Source: JBNKFV01 sp050290265 (GTDB lineage Bacteria; Pseudomonadota; Gammaproteobacteria; Pseudomonadales; Cellvibrionaceae). Taken from it: a DNA stretch of 56,196 nucleotides. The notes beneath the pieces were generated by a model. The model was given only the letters and a program-made list of their open reading frames with translations. It ran no database searches and had not been told where the DNA came from. The position numbers and the translations under genes were made by a program. The stretch is from NCBI GenBank assembly GCA_050290265.1, contig JBNKHI010000018.1, positions 1-56,196 on the forward strand. Reading direction: 5' to 3'. This document shows positions 17,499 to 25,645 of this stretch, piece by piece (positions within the stretch are counted from its first letter, which is position 1; the number at the start of each line of letters is the position of its first letter).

Positions 17499-17612
17499 AT
17501 GCCTGGCAACAAAAAACGGGTAAAAAAACACTTAGCCTTAGGTACTCTGCTTGGTGTTATCAGTCGCAGATGCCTAGTTTTGGTTGCGGGACAGTTCATA
17601 AAGGAGCAATGA
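17499..17612 (+). CDS. candidate 37-aa small basic protein
   Basis: Short frame preceded by AAGGAAGG. The peptide has a basic N-terminus (PGNKKRVKKH) and then a mostly hydrophobic stretch (LALGTLLGVISRRCLVLVAG). It ends 7 bp before the chemoreceptor ATG, and its last codons contain the AAGGAG that would serve the chemoreceptor, so it could act as a translational-coupling leader peptide. No homology recognised; it may be a chance frame in the 198-bp gap. Confidence 0.35.
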   Translation: MPGNKKRVKKHLALGTLLGVISRRCLVLVAGQFIKEQ

Positions 17613-17619
17613 AATCAAC

Positions 17620-18759
17620 ATGTTTTTCAAACCTATTGCACAGCTAGTTCGGTTTATGGGTGTTACTTATGCCCTCATGGCAATGACTGCGTCACTGCTG
17701 TTCTTGTATGGGCTGGCCTTGTATTTTTCAACCGCATTCTATGTTCATTTTTTGGTTTTGATGAGTGCCTACTGTTTGTGGGGTGTAGTTTACAATACTC
17801 GTTCAGATCTCAAGTTACTGGAAGCTATTCTGGCACGGCACGAGCCGGTAACACATGAGGTCCTGGAGCGTGAATTTAAAGGTTTGCTTGTTGGTACAAG
17901 TCATAGTTTTTTAGTCATGTCCCGTGACAATAGCCGCAAACACCAAAGTTTTTCTGACGCTGCCGCTGAAATTAGTTATTCGGCTGGCGAATTGGAAGAA
18001 AAATCTAAAACATTGGCAGAAAATATTAATGAACAATCGGCAGCCACTCGGTCAGTGGCTGCGGCTGTGACTGAGATTAGTTACAGTGTCGAAGAAATTG
18101 CCCGGCGTATCCAAAGTGCTTACGATTCCGCTCATGAAGTGAATGAGTTGAGTGGAAAAGGAGCCGAAATGGTTTCTACTGCACGTATCGATATCGAAGA
18201 TGTGGCTAATATTGCTCAGTCCACTTATCAACAACTGGAAAGCCTGGTAAAACACACGATGCAGGTGTCGTCCATGTCGAGTGTTATTCGTGAAATGGCA
18301 GAACAAACTAATTTGCTGGCCCTAAATGCGGCCATCGAAGCTGCGCGAGCCGGGGAACATGGTCGTGGCTTTGCAGTAGTTGCCGATGAAGTGAGAGCGT
18401 TAGCCAACCGCAGTCATGAATCAGCCAAAGACATAAGTTCTATTATCGATGAGATGCAAAGTCAGGTTCAGACAGTCAATAACGGGATGGATAATGTGGT
18501 TAAACGAACTGCTGATTCTGCGCACAAGGCAACTGAGGCCGAGCAAATTTTAACGGCCATTCAAAAATGTGCGGTCTCGGTATCTGATATGTTATATGCC
18601 ATTTCCAGCGCTACCGAACAGCAGAATAGTGCGACACGGGAAATATCCTCAAATATCGAATCAGTTGCTGTTATTGCAGATGGCAATAACGATATCGCAC
18701 AGCAGTCTGCTACTATAGCAGCACATTTATGCCACTTATGTAGTCTTCGAGCAGTATAG
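17620..18759 (+). CDS. methyl-accepting chemotaxis protein without periplasmic sensor domain
   Basis: Transducer of 379 aa. Two membrane helices (about 12-35 and 39-58) are separated by only a few residues, so there is no periplasmic ligand-binding domain. The cytoplasmic part is the MCP signalling coiled coil with the kinase-control tip EMAEQTNLLALNAAIEAARA and GEHGRGFAVVADEVRALA at about residues 225-265. There is no clear HAMP domain. Such receptors sense through partners, membrane state or cytoplasmic signals. The next gene, 10 bp downstream, encodes a NIT-like sensor protein, which suggests the pair works as a split receptor. Confidence 0.9.
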   Translation: MFFKPIAQLVRFMGVTYALMAMTASLLFLYGLALYFSTAFYVHFLVLMSAYCLWGVVYNTRSDLKLLEAILARHEPVTHEVLEREFKGLLVGTSHSFLVMSRDNSRKHQSFSDAAAEISYSAGELEEKSKTLAENINEQSAATRSVAAAVTEISYSVEEIARRIQSAYDSAHEVNELSGKGAEMVSTARIDIEDVANIAQSTYQQLESLVKHTMQVSSMSSVIREMAEQTNLLALNAAIEAARAGEHGRGFAVVADEVRALANRSHESAKDISSIIDEMQSQVQTVNNGMDNVVKRTADSAHKATEAEQILTAIQKCAVSVSDMLYAISSATEQQNSATREISSNIESVAVIADGNNDIAQQSATIAAHLCHLCSLRAV

Positions 18760-18769
18760 GGATCGTAGT

Positions 18770-19588
18770 ATGAACGAAACACTCATTATCGTGGCGGCAG
18801 TGATCGCGTTGGTTGTGCTAGTCGTGGTTGCCAAAAAAGTAAGGCTTGATCAGCGTGAAAAACGCCAGGCAACCGGTGTTTTTTGGCTGCAAAGCTTGCG
18901 CGTACTTTTGTCACATGTACAGCAGCATCGTGGTTTGACCACTGGTTACCTCAATGGTGATCAATCTCTTGGGCCCAAGATCTTTCAATTGCAGCGTGCT
19001 GTTAGTCAGGACGTCAACAGTATTACCAAAGCTGACCCTTGGATGGAAGAGAACGAACGTTGGAAAAATGTGACTCAGCATTGGGCCAGACTGTCCGGTA
19101 AGTATCAGGAAAATAGTAAAGAAAATAATTTGAATCAACATAATAAGTTGATTCAAAGTATCTTATTTCTGATTGACGAAATGGCCGAAGAGCATGACTT
19201 ACTTTTAGTTAAAAGTCGCAATGGTAAACCGTTGCATTTTATCTGGCGTGAATTGCTGATGGCTTCTGAGTGCATAGGGCAAGCGCGGGCTATCGGTTCT
19301 GGCGTGGTAGCTTCCAAAGAGTGCGATAGTGTTAGCCGTATTCGACTGAATTATTTAAGTGAAAAAGTCAAAGAGTCTACTGATTTGGTTTGGGAAGAAA
19401 TTCCCCCTTCGGTAGATCAACGGGAAAAGCTGAATACATTACTGACCTGTATAAATTCGCGGGTCATAACTGATACTCCAGATATCATGGTGGCAACATT
19501 CTTTGAAATTGCGACTAAGGCGTTAGATTCGCTGCATGAGCAGTACGACGATGTGTTGGAGAACCTGACATTGAAGGATAGAAAATAA
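18770..19588 (+). CDS. membrane-anchored NIT-domain-like (nitrate/nitrite-sensing) protein
   Basis: Protein of 272 aa with one N-terminal membrane helix (about 4-21) and a wholly alpha-helical soluble part. The segment HVQQHRGLTTGYLNGD (residues 49-64) resembles the conserved (Q/E)RG motif of the NIT domain, the nitrate/nitrite-sensing four-helix bundle found in NasR, chemoreceptors and kinases. RELLMASECIGQARAIGSG at about 160-180 is the expected second conserved box. It carries no output domain. Its place as last gene of the nitrate block and immediate neighbour of a sensorless chemoreceptor supports a nitrate-sensing role. The domain call is by eye and moderate. Confidence 0.6.
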   Translation: MNETLIIVAAVIALVVLVVVAKKVRLDQREKRQATGVFWLQSLRVLLSHVQQHRGLTTGYLNGDQSLGPKIFQLQRAVSQDVNSITKADPWMEENERWKNVTQHWARLSGKYQENSKENNLNQHNKLIQSILFLIDEMAEEHDLLLVKSRNGKPLHFIWRELLMASECIGQARAIGSGVVASKECDSVSRIRLNYLSEKVKESTDLVWEEIPPSVDQREKLNTLLTCINSRVITDTPDIMVATFFEIATKALDSLHEQYDDVLENLTLKDRK

Positions 19589-19624
19589 CTGACTTACTTA
19601 TTCTGTTAGTAATATTTTGTTAGT

Positions 19625-19651
19625 AAAAAGCCACCTTTTAGGTGGCTTTTT
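19625..19651. terminator. bidirectional terminator between the nitrate block and the glucosylglycerate operon
   Basis: AAAAAGCCACC and GGTGGCTTTTT form a strong stem with a four-base loop. It has A and T runs on both sides, and so serves the convergent operons ending at 19588 and 19676. Confidence 0.9.
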
Positions 19652-19675
19652 ATGTTTGAGGTGACTTGGCTAGGT

Positions 19676-21427
19676 TTATTCAATATTGCTAATCCAGAGA
19701 GTTTGGTAAGGTTTTACGACGATACTTTTTTCAATGGTAGTAAACACCTCGTCAGTCACTAAATTTTTCCAGTTGCAAGTACCGATTAGATTAATATCAG
19801 ACAAGGGTAGGGTAACATCCTCTTTGCTGATGTTGTGGATACAGAAAATACTTTGTTTTCGGTCGATACTTTGTCGCCAGAAGCCAAAAAGCTGCGTGCC
19901 TAAATGTAAGGTGAACTGAGTAGCATTGGGGTGGAAAGCGGGTTGTTCACGACGAATCTGAATAAGTCTTTTTAATTCGTGGTAAACCTGGTAATGGTGA
20001 TCCAAGGGTTCCTGCAAACACTTTTCCAAATCCTCCAACTGCCACTGGTGTCGGTTAATGCTACGATTTTGATTGGAGTGTTTAACCCGTTCATAGTCAT
20101 TGTTAGTGCCGACAAGGCTGTGAATATAAAAAGCCGGGATGCCTTCTAATGCCAGCATGATGGCGTGCGCACAGATAAAACGGTCATTGTTCCAGTGGTC
20201 TGGCCCTTCAGTTGTTCCTTGTAAGGCATCGTAAAGCGCAATATTGATCTCGTAAGGCTTGTTCTGACCATTATCGGCCTGACGCCATGAAATACGGCCG
20301 CCGAAATTTTGCATCGTATTAACTAGCTGGCCTATATCTTCTTCGTTTAATAGCCCCTCTGCTGGTCGCAATCCAATACCGTCGTGGGACGCAATAAAAT
20401 TAAAGTAGGCAGTACCGTTTTGGGCGGGAGGCATGCTCATTAACCATTGTTTTAAATAACTGCAATCACCCGTGATTAAACTATTGACTAATAGTGGTGG
20501 TAGGGAAAAGTTATAGATGCAGTGGGCTTCATTTGCATTGCCAAAATAAGCCAGGTTTTCGCGGTTAGGAATATTTGTTTCTGTAATGATAATGGCATGA
20601 GGCGCTGCGTATTCAATCAATGTACGCAATAATCGAACAATTTCATGGGTTTGCGGCAAGTTAATAGAGGGAGTACCGATTTCCTTCCATAGGAAAGCCA
20701 CGGCATCCAACCGAAAAATCTGTACACCGTTATCCAAATAATGGCGAATAATACCGGTGAATTCGTTCAATACATCCGGATTGCGAAAATCCAGATCAAC
20801 TTGGTCATGACTAAACGTACACCATACATGTCTAATGTTGCCGTCAATAAGTTCGGTTTCGCGCAGTAAAGGACTAGTTCTCGGTCTGACAACATCACTC
20901 AAGTTTGCATTGGCATCAGCAGTGAAGAAGTAGTCTTTGCCTGGATCTAATGACTGCTTAAAATTCTCAAACCATAAGCTGCGACTGGAGCAGTGGTTAA
21001 GCACTAAATCTGACATAAGGCGATAGCGTTCGGCGATAGCTTGTATGTCTTCCCATTCACCCAATGCTTCGTTTACCGCTGAGTAATTGATAACCGCGAA
21101 CCCATCGTCGGAGCTATAAGGAAAAAACGGCAGTATATGAACACAATTGATCACGCCGTCTATATAGCCATCCAAAAATGTTTTCAATGCGTGAAGTGGC
21201 CTTTCGTTTTCCTGCTTAACGCTATCACCATAGGTGATGAGTGCGACATCGCGTTGATCCCAGTGGTTTTGATGGGCTATAGGTTCTTCTGTAACTTCCT
21301 GCAGGCGCATCGTGTCGATTAATCTTTGTGCCAAGGCCTCATGCGTCACTGGTAATGACACACCTTCATAAATAAAGTCGAGGTGATGGATGATTTTAGA
21401 TAACAACTGTTCTTGAATCGTACTCAT
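19676..21427 (-). CDS. GH13_18 glycoside phosphorylase, probably glucosylglycerate phosphorylase
   Basis: Alpha-amylase superfamily phosphorylase of 583 aa. Subfamily GH13_18 contains sucrose phosphorylase and glucosylglycerate phosphorylase, which splits 2-O-alpha-glucosylglycerate with phosphate into glucose 1-phosphate and D-glycerate. The catalytic nucleophile Asp is in IFRLDAVAF, the acid/base Glu is in IIITETNIPN, and the third Asp is in ASHDGIGLRP. The N-terminal QRDVALITYGDSV and LPFFPYSSDDGFAV are subfamily signatures. It is longer than typical sucrose phosphorylase (about 500 aa). Its operon partners make glucosylglycerate and use glycerate, so the glucosylglycerate specificity is strongly favoured. 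Confidence 0.85.
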   Translation of the reverse strand: MSTIQEQLLSKIIHHLDFIYEGVSLPVTHEALAQRLIDTMRLQEVTEEPIAHQNHWDQRDVALITYGDSVKQENERPLHALKTFLDGYIDGVINCVHILPFFPYSSDDGFAVINYSAVNEALGEWEDIQAIAERYRLMSDLVLNHCSSRSLWFENFKQSLDPGKDYFFTADANANLSDVVRPRTSPLLRETELIDGNIRHVWCTFSHDQVDLDFRNPDVLNEFTGIIRHYLDNGVQIFRLDAVAFLWKEIGTPSINLPQTHEIVRLLRTLIEYAAPHAIIITETNIPNRENLAYFGNANEAHCIYNFSLPPLLVNSLITGDCSYLKQWLMSMPPAQNGTAYFNFIASHDGIGLRPAEGLLNEEDIGQLVNTMQNFGGRISWRQADNGQNKPYEINIALYDALQGTTEGPDHWNNDRFICAHAIMLALEGIPAFYIHSLVGTNNDYERVKHSNQNRSINRHQWQLEDLEKCLQEPLDHHYQVYHELKRLIQIRREQPAFHPNATQFTLHLGTQLFGFWRQSIDRKQSIFCIHNISKEDVTLPLSDINLIGTCNWKNLVTDEVFTTIEKSIVVKPYQTLWISNIE

Positions 21428-21465
21428 GCAAAGGCCCTGGTATTTATTTGCTTTGATTGTGTCAG

Positions 21466-22686
21466 TTACGAAAACTCTTTGTTGTCTGCTTCAACTGCTT
21501 CTTGGAGCCTCTCAAATATATCTGGAATTGCACTGGCAACGCGGTTCCAGCTGGGAATAAACGGCACTTCCATGGGATGTTCTAAAAAGTGTTTTCCCGC
21601 ATCCATAATGTTTTCGGCAAACATTTCGACAGCTTTTTCTTCCTGATGGATGTCGTGTTGAAGACCATTCATGACGGCATCGTTATGGTAAGTTTCAACA
21701 AAATCCAAGGCAATACGGTAATAGGTGGCTTTTAATGTGCGAAAGGTTTCGTTAGAGAATATTTCACCTTGTGTGGCTAACTTTCTAAACAGTGCTTTGG
21801 CAATATCAACAGACATTTTTGACAGACCGGCCTGTTGATCATCAAACGATATATCCTGGTGTTTATGGTCATAAGCGTCCGCGATATCAACCTGACAAAG
21901 GCGGTTGTGTGCGTAGTTGCGGTGCATTTCTGACAGTACACCAATTTCCAGACCCCAATCGCTGGGAATACGTAAGTCTGATAGCACATCACGACGGAAA
22001 GAGAATTCCCCGGCTAATGAATAGCGAAAGCTATCCATATACTCGATGTAATCGCGGTTACCGACAACCCGGCGTAAAGCTCGTAGCAGGGGAGTTACCA
22101 GTAGGCGACACACGCGTCCATTAATTTTTCCATCGGCAACACGCGCGTAAAATCCTTTGCAGAATTCATAGTTAAAGTTTGGATTGGCAACGGGGTATAT
22201 GAGTCTAGCCAGCAGCTCACGGTCATAAGTCACAATATCGCAATCATGTAGAGCGACAGATTCTGCTTTACCGGATGCCAGCAGGTAACCCATGCAATAC
22301 CAAACGTTGCGGCCTTTGCCCATCTCTTTCGGGGCCAGATCTTGTTTTTGCAATTCAGCATCAATAGCACGTAAGCGTGGTCCATCATTCCACAGCACTT
22401 TGTGTTCTTGTGGCAAATCGGAAAAGAAAGAGAGTGCATGACGGTATTGGGCTTCATCAGCGCGATCAAGCCCGATAACAACTTGCGACAAATAGGGCAC
22501 ATAGCCTAGATGTTTAATGATGTTGGGTAACGCATCACCTTCTAGCTCTGAATACAGTGAAGGCAGCAGTAAACCCATGGGGCGTTTGCGGCTGAATTTA
22601 CAGAGGTCACTTTCCAAATCTGCAACGGGGCGATCTGCAAGATTATGCAGTGTGGTAATGATTCCGTTTTGATGGAAGTCGGCCAT
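21466..22686 (-). CDS. gpgS: glucosyl-3-phosphoglycerate synthase
   Basis: Retaining GT81-type glycosyltransferase of 406 aa, which joins NDP-glucose and 3-phosphoglycerate to make glucosyl-3-phosphoglycerate, the committed step of glucosylglycerate synthesis. The family regions are visible: GLLLPSLYSE, QVVIGLDRAD, the metal-binding ALHDCDIVTYDRELL, and the acceptor region PNFNYEFCKGFYARV followed by GRVCRLLVTPLLRAL. AAAGGA precedes ATG 22686. The phosphatase gene lies 133 bp upstream on the same strand and the phosphorylase gene 38 bp downstream. Confidence 0.9.
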   Translation of the reverse strand: MADFHQNGIITTLHNLADRPVADLESDLCKFSRKRPMGLLLPSLYSELEGDALPNIIKHLGYVPYLSQVVIGLDRADEAQYRHALSFFSDLPQEHKVLWNDGPRLRAIDAELQKQDLAPKEMGKGRNVWYCMGYLLASGKAESVALHDCDIVTYDRELLARLIYPVANPNFNYEFCKGFYARVADGKINGRVCRLLVTPLLRALRRVVGNRDYIEYMDSFRYSLAGEFSFRRDVLSDLRIPSDWGLEIGVLSEMHRNYAHNRLCQVDIADAYDHKHQDISFDDQQAGLSKMSVDIAKALFRKLATQGEIFSNETFRTLKATYYRIALDFVETYHNDAVMNGLQHDIHQEEKAVEMFAENIMDAGKHFLEHPMEVPFIPSWNRVASAIPDIFERLQEAVEADNKEFS

Positions 22687-22819
22687 AAGTTATTTCCTTT
22701 TTCGAGTCATTGTTGTTATCGAATATTCAACTCTCGATAGCAATGAGATTTTTGATAATAAGGTGTCTTTCCAGCTTTCCAGTAGCTGTCCTTTTGTTGT
22801 GGGTTACTCTGTAGTTGCA

Positions 22820-23737
22820 TTATTTTGCAAAAAATAATTTCGGGCCGGAAGGTGCTGTGGTCATAAAATTATTTACAGCAGCCGTGTCTTTATCTGCGGC
22901 CATTGTTGTAGCTATCTCAGGTAGCAGTTGCTGCAGACCCTCAACCCAGCCGCTGGGCCCATAAGCCTGCGTTACAGTAATGCCATGAATTCGTTTTAAT
23001 GCAGGAGGTGAGTGACTGGGAGAACGAATAATGAGTGCATCTTTGGCGGCGTCCAGCATGGCGGCATCATTTTGACTATCACCAATGGCAATCGTACGAA
23101 ACGTTTGCGATAGCTGCCGTTGGTATTCCTTTGTGAGCCAGGTTAGCGCCAGGCCCTTGTCGCAAAAACCGGAAATATGCATAAAGCGCCCACCCACCAG
23201 AACTTGTCCGTCAGCTTGATTGATAGCTTCGATAAATGCTTGTCTTTCCATGTGAGAACCGGTCCATTGCACCGGCTCCCCGTATTCTCTTTGCGAAGAT
23301 AATTCCGCATCGTCGCGGCTGAGCCCGGTCATAGCTTGAATGCCATCTACGCCTACTTCCGTAAAGGTCTTAAAGCAATCAGGGAACTGTGCCTTAAGTT
23401 CCTGAGTCAAGCGTTGCCAGCGTGCCCTTGGAGGTACAAATGTTTTCACCCAAAAATCACCTTCGCTATAGGTGTCGCTTGGTGTTAGCGGTAGCGCTGA
23501 CTTGGGGATATACACTGCCGCACCGTTTTCAACAATAAACGGATCAGTATTTCCCAGCGCCTCGCGTAACTTGAGCATTTCGGCTTTCGTTTTACTGGTG
23601 CTGGGAATGACCGGTATATGTGCATCCTTTAATATCGCCAGCATAGGGGCAGCAGGGCTGAAGTCATAAGTATTGTGGTCCAGCAGTGTGCCATCCATAT
23701 CTGTAAAAATCAGCGTATTATGAGTTTGTCCTGTCAT
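22820..23737 (-). CDS. gpgP: glucosyl/mannosyl-3-phosphoglycerate phosphatase (HAD-IIB)
   Basis: HAD-superfamily phosphatase of 305 aa of the MPGP type, which removes phosphate from glucosyl-3-phosphoglycerate to give glucosylglycerate. Motif I is FTDMDGTLLD (residues 11-20, catalytic Asps), motif II is in IPSTSKTKAE, and motif III/IV is IGDSQNDAAML. The family sequence PFIVENGAAVYIP is present. It has a C-terminal extension of about 40 residues of unknown role. The synthase neighbour favours the glucosyl rather than the mannosyl substrate. It lies between glycerate kinase and gpgS on the minus strand. Confidence 0.88.
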   Translation of the reverse strand: MTGQTHNTLIFTDMDGTLLDHNTYDFSPAAPMLAILKDAHIPVIPSTSKTKAEMLKLREALGNTDPFIVENGAAVYIPKSALPLTPSDTYSEGDFWVKTFVPPRARWQRLTQELKAQFPDCFKTFTEVGVDGIQAMTGLSRDDAELSSQREYGEPVQWTGSHMERQAFIEAINQADGQVLVGGRFMHISGFCDKGLALTWLTKEYQRQLSQTFRTIAIGDSQNDAAMLDAAKDALIIRSPSHSPPALKRIHGITVTQAYGPSGWVEGLQQLLPEIATTMAADKDTAAVNNFMTTAPSGPKLFFAK

Positions 23738-23895
23738 TTTATTTTCTCTACTGCTTGGTAGCTTGTCTTCGGTGTTGTCTTCATTTTGTTCATTACGTTC
23801 GCCGTTATTTTGTCGTTGCTTTGGCGGTTACTTTTACAATTACCATGATTGCTACGAAGCCATAAAACGATGCAAATAAAGGCCGTATTTATCGG

Positions 23896-24822
23896 TTATG
23901 TACTGGCATCAGGCATAAATCTCGATGCTGTAATATGTCGTGCCGCGTCCAAGGTAAACAGGCAGTCCACCTTTTCCGGTAGTGTTGCCAACGTGTGTTG
24001 AGTAATGCGTTGGTAATGCTGAATAAAACGCGCAATTTGTGCTCTAGACATTACTCCGCTGTTATTACCAGTATCTACGCTGGCTAACCGCAGCTTCTCC
24101 TCCTGCTCCAAACGCCATTGGAAAACACAGTCAAAGGAGGGGGCTTGCAACATTACCCAATAGTGAATGCGTGCAAATACCGTTTGATAGGCATTTTGTA
24201 ATTGTTCGTTAACGTAGCGCCTCCAGAGAGCATTCGGGTCTTCCTGTTCTTCCAGCAGGTTTACGGGTGTGATGAGATCGCTCTGGCGCTGGGCGCTGGA
24301 GCCAATGCACCAGCCTTCCAGGATAATCATATCCACTGGCTTACTTTCCAAATCCCACTCCTGCGTTGGCTTGCGATCATCCGTGGCCTTATCAAATCGA
24401 GGAATGGCTACGGGGTAGGGACCGGTCATCAACGCATCTAATATTTTCTGTAGTAGTTCAATATCGTGAGTGCCGGGAACACCGCGAGTGCGCAATAATG
24501 GGTGCACTGTGCTCGCTAAACGTTCACGCTCAGCAATGGTTAGATAAAAATCGTCGATGGACAGTATGGCAATTCGGCAGTCACTGCTGGCTTCAAGTAC
24601 GGTTTTTAAGACGGCTGCCAGTGTTGATTTACCAGAGCCCTGACAGCCGTTAATGCCCAAAAGTAGAGGATGTTGTTTTGTGCTGACTGGGTTACCGACT
24701 CGCAGACTCAGTTGCTCGACCAATGGCGCGAACCACTGCTGGAATGTCTCGCGGTAGCTGTCCGGGAGTTTATGTTCTGCCATAAACTTTGAAAATTCAG
24801 GGCTGTCGGTCAGTTTTTTCAT
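23896..24822 (-). CDS. D-glycerate 3-kinase (P-loop, GLYK type)
   Basis: Kinase of 308 aa. The Walker A motif GINGCQGSGKST is at residues 56-67, followed by the LSIDDFYLT motif and LLRTRGVPGTHD, which are diagnostic for the plant-type D-glycerate 3-kinase family. It converts D-glycerate to 3-phosphoglycerate. That is both the product fate after glucosylglycerate phosphorolysis and the precursor for synthesis by GpgS. It is the first gene of the glucosylglycerate operon. The spacing of 158 bp to the phosphatase gene leaves room for a secondary promoter. Confidence 0.85.
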   Translation of the reverse strand: MKKLTDSPEFSKFMAEHKLPDSYRETFQQWFAPLVEQLSLRVGNPVSTKQHPLLLGINGCQGSGKSTLAAVLKTVLEASSDCRIAILSIDDFYLTIAERERLASTVHPLLRTRGVPGTHDIELLQKILDALMTGPYPVAIPRFDKATDDRKPTQEWDLESKPVDMIILEGWCIGSSAQRQSDLITPVNLLEEQEDPNALWRRYVNEQLQNAYQTVFARIHYWVMLQAPSFDCVFQWRLEQEEKLRLASVDTGNNSGVMSRAQIARFIQHYQRITQHTLATLPEKVDCLFTLDAARHITASRFMPDAST

Positions 24823-25058
24823 TGGATTACATCTTGTCCCTTCATAATGGGCAGCGCTGTTGTTAGATTGCGTACTGTCTTCAAATGCCAGTCTTCAATC
24901 ACAGGCTTTAACACATTGAATTGGAACCGCTTTCTGCGTTGCAGTTTCATCAAATCTGAAAACTATTTATTGTCACTGACTCATCAATAAATTGCGTCTG
25001 TATAAAAGAGTGTAGTGCATCAGACCCACGCTACGACTTCTTGCTTGAAATTAGGCTA

Positions 25059-25074
25059 AGCAGATTCCGTACCA
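25059..25074 (-). promoter_or_regulatory. candidate sigma54 promoter of the glucosylglycerate operon
   Basis: Read on the minus strand the sequence is TGGTACGGAATCTGCT. It matches 10 of 12 fixed positions of TGGCACG-N4-TTGCW, with GG and GC exactly 10 nt apart. Transcription would start near 25048, about 225 nt ahead of the glycerate kinase ATG. Confidence 0.6.
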
Positions 25075-25360
25075 CCCTAAAGTTGATCCGCAGTAAGACT
25101 CTTTATTTGGCGCCTAAAAACAGTTGTGTGGGCAGATTTATGGCCTGGCTAAATGGAGCTTGCGACCCCTTTAAGACCGTATCGTTTTGCAAGCCGGAAA
25201 TGCGTAGATAAACGCCTGTTGAGTTGGCTAGAGGGTAGTTCTGGTTAGCCAGACGATGCTATGGGCGGGCCTGGCATAGGGGGTAATTACCCTACTCGCC
25301 CCCTTAAAAGTGCAAAGATTGCGTCATAACATTCCAGCAACTTGTGATGTTTTCATTATA

Positions 25361-25440
25361 TTGGTGCATAAATTTAGGCTGGGGACTATTCGTGATTCAA
25401 AATGGTGAGGTTTTAGGGTGTGTTCGCACCATTTTGGTGC
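25361..25440. promoter_or_regulatory. cluster of NtrC-like enhancer sites
   Basis: GCACCATTTTGGTGC (25426-25440) is a perfect palindrome matching the core of the NtrC box TGCACCA-N3-TGGTGCA. Two weaker relatives lie beside it: TTGGTGCA at 25361-25368 and CAAAATGGTGA near 25398-25408. The cluster is about 310-390 bp upstream of the minus-strand sigma54-type start, an acceptable enhancer distance. Confidence 0.6.
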
Positions 25441-25497
25441 TTTGTTGTGGGTGGTGATCTGGGTAATTTCTACTGTGAATGCGCGAGGTCGTGTCAC

Positions 25498-25513
25498 AGG
25501 CAACCAAGTTGCC
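25498..25513 (+). promoter_or_regulatory. palindromic sigma54-like element, possible second promoter
   Basis: AGGCAACCAAGTTGCC has GG and GC 10 nt apart and matches 8 of 12 consensus positions on the plus strand. The NtrC-like palindrome would then be about 90 bp upstream of its start. Because GGCAAC/GTTGCC is an inverted repeat it may instead be only a protein-binding site. A plus-strand transcript would be non-coding and would run toward the 3' end of the SDR gene. Confidence 0.3.
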
Positions 25514-25560
25514 AGCTGGTGACCCCATAATGCATACAAAAGGGGAGGAGAAGAAAAAAG

Positions 25561-25612
25561 GGGGACAGAAAACAGGCCTCCATAAAGCAGTAACTGTGCT
25601 CTACAGAGGCCC
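25561..25612 (-). terminator. candidate terminator of the twin-SDR operon
   Basis: On the minus strand, GGGCCTC (25612-25606) pairs with GAGGCCT (25580-25574) across a 25-nt loop that can fold internally. It is followed by GTTTTCTG and then a C/T-rich run. It lies about 35 bp after the SDR stop. The T-tract is imperfect. Confidence 0.5.
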
Positions 25613-25645
25613 TAAGGGGAACCTGAGTAAAATCTTGGTAGCGTT

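Larger units (their letters stand above)
24823..25645. other. 823-bp regulatory intergenic region upstream of the glucosylglycerate operon
   Basis: No convincing gene. Besides the elements listed separately (a minus-strand sigma54-like promoter at 25059, NtrC-like sites at 25361-25440, a palindromic sigma54-like element at 25498, and an SDR terminator hairpin), it holds a perfect palindrome GGGTAATTACCC near 25280-25292 that may bind a regulator. A 71-codon frame at 25324-25539 on the minus strand is not supported. Confidence 0.5.

Noticed and set aside
25324..25539. 71-codon minus-strand frame
   Set aside because: It covers the NtrC-like and sigma54-like elements, has no good start and no recognisable sequence.
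25574..25612. GGCCTC/GAGGCC hairpin as the end of a plus-strand small RNA
   Set aside because: No T-run on the plus strand after the hairpin; it fits better as the minus-strand terminator of the SDR pair.
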